Source of the DNA: Bradyrhizobium sp. in8p8
GTDB taxonomy: Bacteria > Pseudomonadota > Alphaproteobacteria > Rhizobiales > Xanthobacteraceae
Reading direction: 5' to 3'
Length of the DNA: 64,000 bases
Assembly: GCF_000426845.1 (NCBI RefSeq)
Contig: NZ_AUGD01000005.1
Coordinates: forward strand, 186,001-250,000
The number at the start of each line of letters is the position of its first letter. Position 1 is the stretch's first letter. Positions 18,710 to 26,817 of the stretch are shown piece by piece. A program made the position numbers and the translations under genes. A model generated the notes under the pieces. The model saw only the letters and a program-made list of their open reading frames with translations. It was not told where the DNA came from and did no database searches.

Positions 18710-19762
18710 ATGCGGGTATTAATCGCGACCGACGCCTGGCATCCGCAGGTCAACGGCGTGGTGCGGACGCTGACCTCGCTGGCGAATGCGGCCAAGGGCC
18801 TCGACGTCGAGATCGACTTCCTCACCCCGGACGGCTTTCCGTCCTGGCCGCTGCCGACCTATCCCGGCCTGCGCTTCGCGCTGCCGGGCGGAAAGGAGAT
18901 CGCGCGGCGGATCGAGAAGGCCGCGCCGGACGCGCTGCACATCGCGACCGAGGGCCCGATCGGCTGGGCGGCGCGGGCCTATTGCCGGCGCAACCGGCTC
19001 GCCTTCACCACCTCCTATACGACGCGCTTTCCGGAATACGTCGCGGTGCGGACCGGCATCCCGGCCGCGGTCGGCTATGCCGTGCTGCGTCACTTCCACG
19101 ACGCCGCCGCCATGACGATGGTGGCGACGCCTTCGCTGCGGCAGGAGCTGTCCGATCGCGGCTTCAAGCGGCTCGGCTTCTGGACGCGCGGCGTCGACAC
19201 CGAGCTGTTTCATCCCGACGCTCCGGCTCCGCTCGACCTTCCGCGTCCGATCTTCATGACGATGGGGCGCGTGGCGGTGGAGAAGAATCTGGAAGCGTTC
19301 CTATCGCTCGACCTGCCCGGCACCAAGGTGGTCGTCGGCGATGGCCCGCAGAAAGCTGCGCTGGAAAAGAAGCACCCTGATGCCGTCTTCCTCGGCGAGA
19401 AGAAAGGAGCGGATCTCACCGCCCATCTCGCCGCGGCCGACGTGTTCGTGTTCCCCAGCCTGACCGACACGTTCGGCGTTGTGCAGCTGGAGGCGCTGGC
19501 CTGCGGCACGCCGGTTGCGGCGTTTCCGGTCACAGGTCCGAAGGACGTCATCGCCGCTTATCCGATCGGGGCGATCGACCATGATCTGCGCGCCGCGTGC
19601 CTGCGCGCGCTCACCATGTCCCGCGAGACCTGCCGCAATTTCGCGCTGGAGCGCTCGTGGGAGAACAGCGCGCGCCAGTTCGTCGGCAATCTCACCTCAC
19701 TTCAGCCCAGCCGCGCCTTGCGCGCCTTGCCCCGCATGGCGAGGCGGCCGGTGCGCGGTTGA
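18710..19762 (+). CDS. Glycosyltransferase family 4 (GT-B)
   Basis: A 350-residue cytoplasmic or peripheral glycosyltransferase. The N-terminus MRVLIATDAWHPQVNGVVRT is characteristic of the SqdX/MgtA-like group that glycosylates diacylglycerol or phosphatidylinositol-type acceptors. The C-terminal nucleotide-sugar site shows MGRVAVEKN, PSLTDTFGVVQLEALACGTP and the conserved glutamates. A lipid acceptor is inferred from family resemblance and from pmtA beginning 32 bases downstream. The donor sugar cannot be read from the sequence. Confidence 0.85.
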   Translation: MRVLIATDAWHPQVNGVVRTLTSLANAAKGLDVEIDFLTPDGFPSWPLPTYPGLRFALPGGKEIARRIEKAAPDALHIATEGPIGWAARAYCRRNRLAFTTSYTTRFPEYVAVRTGIPAAVGYAVLRHFHDAAAMTMVATPSLRQELSDRGFKRLGFWTRGVDTELFHPDAPAPLDLPRPIFMTMGRVAVEKNLEAFLSLDLPGTKVVVGDGPQKAALEKKHPDAVFLGEKKGADLTAHLAAADVFVFPSLTDTFGVVQLEALACGTPVAAFPVTGPKDVIAAYPIGAIDHDLRAACLRALTMSRETCRNFALERSWENSARQFVGNLTSLQPSRALRALPRMARRPVRG

Positions 19763-19794
19763 TCGTCCATTTGAACCACAGCGAGAACCCATCG

Positions 19795-20484
19795 ATGGCT
19801 AAGATCATGAACCTTGACGGCACGCAGCAGCTCGACCTCACCCGCGGCACGGTCGAGCAGGCCTACGACCGCTGGGCGCCCGTCTATGATCTCGTGTTCG
19901 GCGGCGTGTTCGCCAAGGGCCGGCAGGCGGCAATCGCGGCCACCAACAAGATCGGCGGCCGCGTGCTCGAGGTCGGCGTCGGCACCGGCATCTCGCTGCC
20001 GCTCTACGCGCAGAACCTGCGCATCTTCGGCACCGACATTTCGGAAGCGATGCTGGACAAGGCGCGCCGCCGCGTGAAGGAGCAGAAGCTGAAGAACGTC
20101 GAGGGTCTCGCGGTGATGGACGCCGAGAAGCTCGAATTCCCGGACAATTCCTTCGACGTCGTGATGGCGCAATATGTCGTCACCGCCGTGCCGAACCCGG
20201 AGAAGGCGCTGGACGAATTCGCCCGCGTGCTGCGCCCTGGCGGCGAGCTGATCATCCTCACGCGCGTCAGCGCGGACACCGGCATGCGCCGCTTCATCGA
20301 GCAGAAGCTGCAGCCGGTGGTGCGTCCGCTCGGCTTCCGCACCGCCGAATTCGCCTGGTCGCGCTATGCCAAATGGCTCGCCGGTGCGAAGGGCATCGAG
20401 CTCGCCGAGCGCCGCCTGATTCCGCCGCTCGGTCATTTCTCGCTGGTGCGCTTCCGCAAGATCGACGTCGCCAAGGCGGCGTGA
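19795..20484 (+). CDS. pmtA: Phosphatidylethanolamine N-methyltransferase PmtA
   Basis: A 229-residue SAM methyltransferase that methylates PE on the way to phosphatidylcholine at the inner membrane. The SAM motif is VLEVGVGTG (57-65), followed by GTDISEAML and NSFDVVMAQYVVTAVPNPEKAL, closely matching rhizobial PmtA. The ATG at 19795 lies 32 bases after the glycosyltransferase stop, so the two are probably co-transcribed. Bradyrhizobium has several Pmt enzymes; this one resembles the PmtA type, and substrate (PE versus methylated PE) is inferred from family. Confidence 0.88.
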   Translation: MAKIMNLDGTQQLDLTRGTVEQAYDRWAPVYDLVFGGVFAKGRQAAIAATNKIGGRVLEVGVGTGISLPLYAQNLRIFGTDISEAMLDKARRRVKEQKLKNVEGLAVMDAEKLEFPDNSFDVVMAQYVVTAVPNPEKALDEFARVLRPGGELIILTRVSADTGMRRFIEQKLQPVVRPLGFRTAEFAWSRYAKWLAGAKGIELAERRLIPPLGHFSLVRFRKIDVAKAA

Positions 20485-20603
20485 GCTTACGCGTCGCGTG
20501 CGTCACCGCGCCGCTGCGCATCGTCACATGATAAGATGATGATGTCACACGGCCTACATCGAATCCCTGTAATTCCGGACCCGAAAGCATTTTGGGGGAG
20601 AGC

Positions 20604-21263
20604 ATGATCAAGAATTATCTCGAGCAGCTGCGAATCCAGCGCTGGGACGACCATCGCTACTATCACCACAGCCGCATCAATCAGAGCCTGCACTTCATCA
20701 GCGCCTTGAGCTTTCTCTTCGCCTATGTCTGGCTGTTCATCGATCCCGTGGTGTCGGCGCTGGTCGGCTGGCTGGTCTCGATGACCTCACGCCAGGCCGG
20801 TCACTTCTTCTTCGAGCCGCACACCTACGACCACGTCAACCAGGCGACACACGAGTACAAGGAAGAGATCAAGGTCGGCTACAACTTGCAGCGCAAGGTG
20901 GTGCTGATGGCGATCTGGGCGCTCTCGCCCCTGGTGCTGGTGGTTGATCCGACGCTGTTCGGCCTGTTCACCCCGTGGGCGAGTGCGACCGACTTCATGC
21001 GCCAGGTGGCCAAGATCTGGCTGGTGGTCGGCGGCGGCGGCCTGTTGTTCCGCACGGTGCACCTGTTCTTCATTCGCGACGTCGAGACCGGTCTCGTCTG
21101 GATGACCAAGATCCTGACCGACCCGTTCCACGACCTGATGCTCTATCACAAGGCCCCGCTCGCGCTGTTGCGGGGCGAGCTGATGGACCCCGGACTGCAC
21201 CTCAACCCCGAGCACACGCTGGGCCTCGCTGGCGAGCCGGTGCTCGAAGAGCAGCACGCCTGA
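20604..21263 (+). CDS. Integral membrane protein of the lipid locus
   Basis: A 219-residue membrane protein with helices near 28-44, 47-62, 100-120 and 135-155. Histidines cluster in WDDHRYYHHSR (15-25) and RQAGHFFFEPHTYDHVNQATHEYKEE, reminiscent of histidine-box lipid hydroxylases or the Mpo1/DUF962 group, but the pattern is not a clean match. GGGGGAG precedes the ATG at 20604. It follows pmtA by 119 bases on the same strand. Function unknown; a lipid-modifying oxygenase is a hypothesis. Confidence 0.75.
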   Translation: MIKNYLEQLRIQRWDDHRYYHHSRINQSLHFISALSFLFAYVWLFIDPVVSALVGWLVSMTSRQAGHFFFEPHTYDHVNQATHEYKEEIKVGYNLQRKVVLMAIWALSPLVLVVDPTLFGLFTPWASATDFMRQVAKIWLVVGGGGLLFRTVHLFFIRDVETGLVWMTKILTDPFHDLMLYHKAPLALLRGELMDPGLHLNPEHTLGLAGEPVLEEQHA

Positions 21264-21303
21264 GCGCGCCGGCCTCACCAAGCAATTCGATGTCTCATGG
21301 TTA

Positions 21304-21391
21304 CGTCATGCCCGGGCTCGTCCCGGGCATCCACGTCTTGGAGCTAGCGCGCGGAGACGCGCGGATGGCCGGGGCAAGCCCGGCCACGACG
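21304..21391. repeat. Palindromic intergenic repeat, family E
   Basis: ATGCCCGGGCTCGTCCCGGGCATCC and GGATGGCCGGGGCAAGCCCGGCC are two hairpins facing each other across GCGCGCGGAGACGCGCG. It separates the convergent membrane-protein and aminotransferase genes and may act as a transcription stop. Confidence 0.55.
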
Positions 21392-21409
21392 CCCCTGGAG
21401 CAATTGGCC

Positions 21410-23074
21410 TCAGCGCCCGAAGCGTTTGGCCAGCATCTCTTTCAGAATCTGCCGCTTGATGTTCTTGTTGGTGAGCACACCGTCGTGCCACCAGAAGCCG
21501 TCGGCCTTCATCTTCTCGGCGGCGCGCACGAACCGTTCGGCCACCTCGTTGAAGTCCGCGTCGGTGTAGTTGAGGCTGAAGATCAGCCGTCCGGTGCCGA
21601 CCCAGCTCAGCGCCAAGCCCTCGGCGCGCAGATAGTACTGCAGCATCCAGTTGTAGCGGGACGGCGTGGTGTACTTCACCGTCCAGATCGACGAGAGGTT
21701 GGCGAAGCGCACCGGCAGGCCGGCGCTCTCCATCATCCGGTTCAGCTTCTGGACTCGGCCGTTCCAGGTTTCGTCAAGCCCGTCGTAGACGGCGCGGAAG
21801 TTCGGGCTGGCGAGACGGCTCAGGAACTCGTCCATCGCCGTCATGACATAGGGGTGCGAGTTGAAGGTGCCGCGGGCGAAGCAGATGTCGGCGGGCCGAT
21901 CGTCGCGGAAGCGGCGCATCAGCTCGCGCTTGCCGCAGACCACGCCGACCGGCAGGCCGCCGGCAAGGCTCTTGCCGTAGGTCACCATGTCGGCGCGCAC
22001 GCCGAAATAGTCCTGGGCGCCGCCGGCGGCGAGGCGGAAGCCGACGAAGACCTCGTCGAAGATCAGCACGATGCCGCGTTCGGTGCAGACCTCGCGCAGC
22101 TTCTTGAGCCACTCGGTGTAGGCGGCACGATCGAAGTGGCCGCCGCGGGAGGAATCGACCAGCGAGGAATCGCCGGGTGCGTTGGCGTTCGGATGCAGCC
22201 CCTGCAGCGGATTGACCAGCACGCAGGCGATATCCTTGCGTGTGCACAGGACGTGCAGCGTCTTCTCCGACATCTCGGCGAGGGTGTAGGTCTCGTGTGC
22301 GGGAATCGGATTTCCGACGCCGGGCTGCACGTCGCCCCACCAGCCGTGATAGGCGCCGGCAAAGCGTACCAGATGCGTCCGTCTGGTGTGGTAGCGCGCG
22401 AGCCGTACCGCCTGCATCACGGCCTCGGTGCCGGACATGTGGAACGAGACTTCGTCGAGGCCCGAGATCCGGCAGAGCCGGGACACGTTGTCGAGGATGA
22501 CGGGGTGGTAGGGGCCGAGCACAGGACCGAGCGCGTGCGCGCGCTTCTCGGCACCCTCGATGCACTCCTTGTAGAAGTCGTTTCCGAAGATGTTGACGCC
22601 GTAGGAGCCGGTGAGGTCGTAGAAGCTGTTGCCGTCGACATCGGTGACGGTGACGCCGCTCGACGATTCCACGAAGGTCGAGGTGCCCAGATGCTCGCGG
22701 ACGAGGCGCGAGAACTGGAACGGCACGCGGTAGCTCTCGGTGAAGTTCAGATCGGAGATTTTTTCCGCGGCCTCCCTCGTCATCGCGCGGCCCTTCGGGT
22801 AGCGCTCGGCGTAGAGGGCGGCGAGACGGAAGAAGCCGTCCTTGCGCTGCGCGGCGATGTTCGCCGGCGCGCCGTCGCAGGAGAAATAGTCGGCATCCGC
22901 GAACTCGTAGAATGGAAGCAGCCGCGCCACCCGGCGCGACATCTTGGAATGCCCGGCAAGCGAGCGGTGCTTGGCGCGGGACAATTCGACCCGCGCCTTG
23001 AGCTTCGGGAGGACGGCGGCAGCGGACGCTGCTGCGGCCACGGACATCGAGAGAATCGGGAGTGTCGTTTCCAT
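21410..23074 (-). CDS. Class III PLP aminotransferase with N-terminal extension
   Basis: A 554-residue PLP enzyme resembling glutamate-1-semialdehyde aminomutase. Key residues: GTEAV (215-219) in the cofactor phosphate loop, HGWWG (243-247), D340-E341 in IFDEVF, and the Schiff-base lysine K368 in VTYGKSLAGG. About 110 residues precede the catalytic fold, including a hydrophobic Ala-rich start that may touch the membrane. The true glutamate-semialdehyde enzyme is about 430 residues, so this is a specialised paralogue. It is divergent from psd with only 35 bases between starts. A lipid or polyketide-like amino substrate is inferred from context only. Confidence 0.82.
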   Translation of the reverse strand: METTLPILSMSVAAAASAAAVLPKLKARVELSRAKHRSLAGHSKMSRRVARLLPFYEFADADYFSCDGAPANIAAQRKDGFFRLAALYAERYPKGRAMTREAAEKISDLNFTESYRVPFQFSRLVREHLGTSTFVESSSGVTVTDVDGNSFYDLTGSYGVNIFGNDFYKECIEGAEKRAHALGPVLGPYHPVILDNVSRLCRISGLDEVSFHMSGTEAVMQAVRLARYHTRRTHLVRFAGAYHGWWGDVQPGVGNPIPAHETYTLAEMSEKTLHVLCTRKDIACVLVNPLQGLHPNANAPGDSSLVDSSRGGHFDRAAYTEWLKKLREVCTERGIVLIFDEVFVGFRLAAGGAQDYFGVRADMVTYGKSLAGGLPVGVVCGKRELMRRFRDDRPADICFARGTFNSHPYVMTAMDEFLSRLASPNFRAVYDGLDETWNGRVQKLNRMMESAGLPVRFANLSSIWTVKYTTPSRYNWMLQYYLRAEGLALSWVGTGRLIFSLNYTDADFNEVAERFVRAAEKMKADGFWWHDGVLTNKNIKRQILKEMLAKRFGR

Positions 23075-23109
23075 GACAACAAGCGCTAACCCTGTGAGCT
23101 GACAGATTC

Positions 23110-23973
23110 ATGACAGTCAAAGCCCTCATCGCCTCTTTCACCCAGCAGGAAGACCTCAACTTCCTGTTGACCAACCGCATCCCGCGCGCGGCCCTGACCC
23201 GCTTCATGGGCTGGTTCTCCAAGATCGAGAATCCCCTGGTGAGGGATTTCTCGATCGCGCTGTGGAAGCTGTTCTCCGACCTCGATCTGTCGGAGGCGCG
23301 CAAGACGCATTTCAGGAGTCTGCACGACTGCTTCACCCGGGAGCTCAAGCCGGGCCTGCGCCCGTTCGATCCGGATCCTGCCGTTGTTGCCAGCCCCTCG
23401 GACGGCATCGTCGGCGCTCACGGGAGGATCGCGGATGCCGAGCTGTTCCAGGTCAAGGGCGCGCCGTATTCGCTGCTGGATCTGCTCGGCGATTCCGCTC
23501 TGGTCGACCAGCACCGCAACGGCTCGTTCGTCACGCTGCGGCTGACCTCCAGCATGTATCATCGTTTCCATGCGCCCTATGACGCGCACATCGAACGCGT
23601 CACGCTGATTCATGGCGACGTCTGGAACGTCAATCCGATCGCGCTCAAGCGCGTCGAGCGGCTGTTCTGCAAGAACGAGCGCGCGGTGATCCGCACGCGT
23701 CTGTCGACCGGCGAAGCCGTGACGCTGGTGCCGGTCGCGGCGATCCTGGTCGCGAGCATCCGCCTGCATTTTCTCGACGTGGTGCTGAACGCGCAGACGC
23801 GCGGCCCGGTCAATTTTCCCTGCGACGTGAACGTGACCAAAGGCGAGGAGCTCGGCTGGTTCGAGCACGGCTCGACCATCATCATCCTGGCGCCCGGCGA
23901 TTTCGCCTTCTGCGACGGGATCGCAGAAGGAACGCGCATCCGCGCAGGCCAGGCGCTGCTCAGAAGAAAGTAG
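23110..23973 (+). CDS. psd: Phosphatidylserine decarboxylase (long, E. coli-like type)
   Basis: A 287-residue pyruvoyl enzyme making PE from phosphatidylserine. The autocleavage triad aligns: D98 (SPSDG), H154 (HRFHAP) and S255 in EHGST, where cleavage between G254 and S255 gives the beta and alpha chains. The length and order match E. coli Psd, not the about 230-residue form usual in rhizobia, so this may be a second, acquired enzyme. It supplies the PmtA substrate, which fits the neighbourhood. It starts 35 bases from the divergent aminotransferase start. Confidence 0.9.
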   Translation: MTVKALIASFTQQEDLNFLLTNRIPRAALTRFMGWFSKIENPLVRDFSIALWKLFSDLDLSEARKTHFRSLHDCFTRELKPGLRPFDPDPAVVASPSDGIVGAHGRIADAELFQVKGAPYSLLDLLGDSALVDQHRNGSFVTLRLTSSMYHRFHAPYDAHIERVTLIHGDVWNVNPIALKRVERLFCKNERAVIRTRLSTGEAVTLVPVAAILVASIRLHFLDVVLNAQTRGPVNFPCDVNVTKGEELGWFEHGSTIIILAPGDFAFCDGIAEGTRIRAGQALLRRK

Positions 23974-23983
23974 CCTTCAATCC

Positions 23984-24020
23984 GTCGTCCCCGCGGCCTA
24001 TATCATCCCGCGGGGACGAC
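23984..24020 (+). terminator. Long GC hairpin between psd and the Nudix gene
   Basis: GTCGTCCCCGCGG (23984-23996) and CCGCGGGGACGAC (24008-24020) are perfect 13-base inverted repeats around an 11-base AT-rich loop, 11 bases past the psd stop. No T-run follows, so it may be a repeat remnant instead of a terminator. Confidence 0.5.
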
Positions 24021-24037
24021 CATACTGGATATGAGCG

Positions 24038-24598
24038 ATGGCACGGGCGCCGGTCATGGCGGCGGGCGGTATTGTGTTGCGGCGGGGCCCTCAGCCGCTG
24101 ATCGCGATCGTGCGCCAGCGCAAGCGCAACGAATGGGTCCTGCCCAAGGGCAAGCTCGACGACGGCGAGACGCCGAAGGAAGCCGCGCACCGCGAGGTGC
24201 TGGAGGAAACGGGCCACGACGTTGCCGTGCACGAATTTCTGGGCACGCTCGCCTATCAATCCGGCGGGCGCTCCAAGGTCGTGCATTTCTGGCGGATGGA
24301 GGCTGGCGATGGGCCGGTCCGCAAGCTGATGAACGACATCAAGGCGGTCGACTGGCTGGGATTGGACGATGCGATCGCGCGGCTGTCGCGGGAATACGAA
24401 CGCGCGTTCCTCTACCAGGTTGGCCCGATCGCGCTCGCGGCGGCGGGGCTGGCATCGCCGCTCCCCGACGCGGCGCAAGCGGCCGACGACATTGGTACGG
24501 CCTTGCAGACGCTGACGCCGGCTGAAGTCGCGTCGGTCGATCAGCTACGACACGGTCTGCTTCAAAAGGTGAAGGCGTGGTTGCGCGGCGAGGCGTGA
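24038..24598 (+). CDS. Nudix hydrolase
   Basis: A 186-residue protein that should hydrolyse a nucleoside-diphosphate-linked substrate. The Nudix box spans 38-60: G38 and E44 start it, and the REVLEETGHD helix supplies the metal-binding glutamates. The N-terminus AAGGIVLRR and WVLPKGKLD resemble diadenosine polyphosphate or diphosphoinositol-type Nudix enzymes. The C-terminal 50 residues form an unrecognised helical region. Start at 24038; an upstream hairpin separates it from psd. Confidence 0.9.
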   Translation: MARAPVMAAGGIVLRRGPQPLIAIVRQRKRNEWVLPKGKLDDGETPKEAAHREVLEETGHDVAVHEFLGTLAYQSGGRSKVVHFWRMEAGDGPVRKLMNDIKAVDWLGLDDAIARLSREYERAFLYQVGPIALAAAGLASPLPDAAQAADDIGTALQTLTPAEVASVDQLRHGLLQKVKAWLRGEA

Positions 24599-24637
24599 GC
24601 GAACCATTGTGTCGCCCGGCTCGACGCGCTCCGCGCG

Positions 24638-25417
24638 TCAGCTCACGCGCTTCCAGGTCTGGCCGCCGCAGAACATGCCGCCGAAGGCGCAGCCCTGCAC
24701 GCGCATCGCGTTCGGGCCCTTCATCGAGATCGTCGAGTCGTAGTTGCGGCCGGAATTGGGATCGCGAATGCGGCCGCTCCACTTCGAGCCCGCAGGCCTC
24801 ATGTTGATCAGGATGCGCTCATTGGTCTTCTCGGCGTAACCGCAGAGATTGGGGCCGCACTGTTCGACGCGGACGTTGCCCTTGTTCTCTTCGGTCGCCC
24901 ACAGGCCGACCGGGGAGTTCGCTGCTGCCACGGGCGCGGCGGCCACCGGGGCCGGAGCGGGAGCCGCGGCCACGGGAGCGGGCGCGGCGACGGGGGCAGG
25001 CGCAGCAACGGGCGCAGGCTGCGTGTTGACGACGGCGGCTGGGGGAGCGGCGGCGACGGCTCCGGCCGGGGCAGCGGGCGTGGTTACGGCCGGTGCGGCG
25101 GGCGCGGTCGACTGCACCGGCTGCTGCTGCACCGGAGCCGGGGCGGGCTGCGCCGTGGTGGGCGCCGGCGCGGGCGTGGTGTCGACGTCATCGTCCTTGG
25201 AGCCGCCGAGGCCCTTGAGGTTGATGTTGTTCAGCTTGATCGGCTTGTCCGAAAGGCCCGGCGCCACGATAGTCACGCAATCGAGCGAGGCGCAATTGCG
25301 CGGCGTCTCGATGCGGATGCGCTGCCCCTCGATCTGGAACGAGATCGAATTGCCCGCATGCGCGGCAGCAGTCGAGGCGAGGAAGAGGGCGGCGGCAGCG
25401 ATGGTAAGCCTGTTCAT
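24638..25417 (-). CDS. Secreted DUF2147-like protein, paralogue 1
   Basis: A 259-residue exported protein: signal peptide 1-21 (AAAHAG), a beta-rich segment (ISFQIEGQRIRIETPRNC), a long Pro/Ala linker with repeats of PAPVAA (about 80-165), then a DUF2147 domain (GLWATEENKGNVRVEQCGP, LCGYAEK, MRVQGCAFGGMFCGGQTW). GGGAGG precedes the ATG at 25417. The divergent neighbour has the same four-part layout. DUF2147 proteins are periplasmic with unknown activity; the paired cysteines suggest disulfides. Confidence 0.82.
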   Translation of the reverse strand: MNRLTIAAAALFLASTAAAHAGNSISFQIEGQRIRIETPRNCASLDCVTIVAPGLSDKPIKLNNINLKGLGGSKDDDVDTTPAPAPTTAQPAPAPVQQQPVQSTAPAAPAVTTPAAPAGAVAAAPPAAVVNTQPAPVAAPAPVAAPAPVAAAPAPAPVAAAPVAAANSPVGLWATEENKGNVRVEQCGPNLCGYAEKTNERILINMRPAGSKWSGRIRDPNSGRNYDSTISMKGPNAMRVQGCAFGGMFCGGQTWKRVS

Positions 25418-25610
25418 GACAACCTCCCGAATGCGTGGTCCCGACATGGATTGATGTCGCTGGTGAATGAAGCGTGGTTTGACCCTACGCCGGGGTGACC
25501 GGGCGTTCTGTGATGGGCATCACAACGGCCGCATGCCGCCTGGGTGAGGCGGCGCACATTCAGCCGCACTTGCTCTGCGTAAAGTGGTCGCGACATTGAG
25601 GGAGACGCCG

Positions 25611-26477
25611 ATGCAGCGGCTTGCGATTTCGCTTGGCACATCGATCGCACTGTTGGCGGTCGCGCCCGCAGCCGAGGCCGGCTCCTACACCTTCTCGATT
25701 GGCGGCCACCGATTCCATGTCGAGGCGCCGCGCCGTTGCCGGTCCGCGTCCTATGTCACAGTGTCGAATCGCAGCTTGCGGCCGACCGAAGATGCCGGCC
25801 CAGCACGGGCCTTGCCGCAGGCGCCCGCGCCGGTCGTCCAAGCGCCGCAGCCTGCTTGTCCGACGGTGCCGGTCGGACCGCCACAAGCAAGCGAGGTCGT
25901 GCCATCGCCGCCGGCGCCTCCCGCCCTTGCCGCGACGGCGTCGCAGTCCGTTGTGCCGCCGGCGGCTTCAAGATTGGAGACGCCAAAACTGGAGACGACG
26001 CCAAGATCGGAGGCGCTGAGCTCCAACCCGCCGCGGATTGAACTGGAGCGCAGCGAGCCGCCGGTCACCGCTCCAAACTCCGAGATCATGCACACCGCAA
26101 CGGTTGCACCGCCGATTGAAGACCGGGCTTACACGCCGCTTGGCGAGTGGGAGAGCGCGGGTGCCAAGGGGACGGTCCGCATCGAGCGCTGTGGGCCTGC
26201 ACTGTGCGGCTACGCCCTGACGGAGTCCTCGCGCAGGGGCGAGAGCGTGCTCGTCAACATGAAGCCGAAGAAGCACGACGTCTGGACCGGCAGCATCTAC
26301 AGCCGGGCCAGCGGCAACACCTATCGTGCGACGATGACGCTGAAGGGCTCGGGCAAGCTCCACGTCGAAGCCTGCGCGCTCGGCCGCTTCTGGTGCTCCG
26401 GCAACGACTGGACGCGCGTCGATGCGCCGCGCGAGCAAATGATCACGACGTCGCGGCAATGGAGTGCACGGTCGTGA
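25611..26477 (+). CDS. Secreted DUF2147-like protein, paralogue 2
   Basis: A 288-residue exported protein with the same plan as its divergent neighbour: signal peptide (AAEAG), a YTFSIGGHRFHVEAPRRC segment, a Pro/Ser-rich linker, and a DUF2147 domain (GEWESAGAKGTVRIERCGP, LCGYAL, KLHVEACALGRFWCSGNDW). The linkers are unrelated in sequence while both folded ends align. GGAG precedes the ATG at 25611. The two starts are 193 bases apart. Confidence 0.8.
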   Translation: MQRLAISLGTSIALLAVAPAAEAGSYTFSIGGHRFHVEAPRRCRSASYVTVSNRSLRPTEDAGPARALPQAPAPVVQAPQPACPTVPVGPPQASEVVPSPPAPPALAATASQSVVPPAASRLETPKLETTPRSEALSSNPPRIELERSEPPVTAPNSEIMHTATVAPPIEDRAYTPLGEWESAGAKGTVRIERCGPALCGYALTESSRRGESVLVNMKPKKHDVWTGSIYSRASGNTYRATMTLKGSGKLHVEACALGRFWCSGNDWTRVDAPREQMITTSRQWSARS

Positions 26478-26544
26478 TGACAAGCGTTCTTGTCACCGTC
26501 CGGGGGAGGGCAAGCAAGCTGCCTGCATGGTCGACGGCTGCCTT

Positions 26545-26628
26545 CTAGATCATCCCGAGCACGATGGCGCCGACGAAGGCTATGGCGAAGTAGGCGGTGA
26601 TAACGCTCAGTTTGCCGGTGAACGTCAT
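26545..26628 (-). CDS. 27-residue membrane microprotein
   Basis: The minus strand encodes a 27-residue peptide starting MTFTGKLSVITAYFA and ending IVLGMI, followed by TAG. Almost the whole peptide after K6 is a single hydrophobic helix. GGGAGC lies 7-12 bases before the ATG. Its clean TM-helix composition in a gap between two larger genes is unlikely for random high-GC sequence. Function unknown; such peptides often bind membrane complexes. Confidence 0.5.
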   Translation of the reverse strand: MTFTGKLSVITAYFAIAFVGAIVLGMI

Positions 26629-26817
26629 GAGGTCGCTCCCGCTGGTCGCGCGCTTTGCCGCGGCCGTCATGGTTAACAGAGAGTCTCTCAACGGAAAAGT
26701 CAGCCTTGCTGTCGCTCAAGGGGGGCGCAGCGTGCCGGGCCACGTGGGCGCCATGGTTAAGGAAGGTGAAATCAACACGTTGAAGAGTCTTTAAGTAAAT
26801 TCACCGAACGTGCGTGC

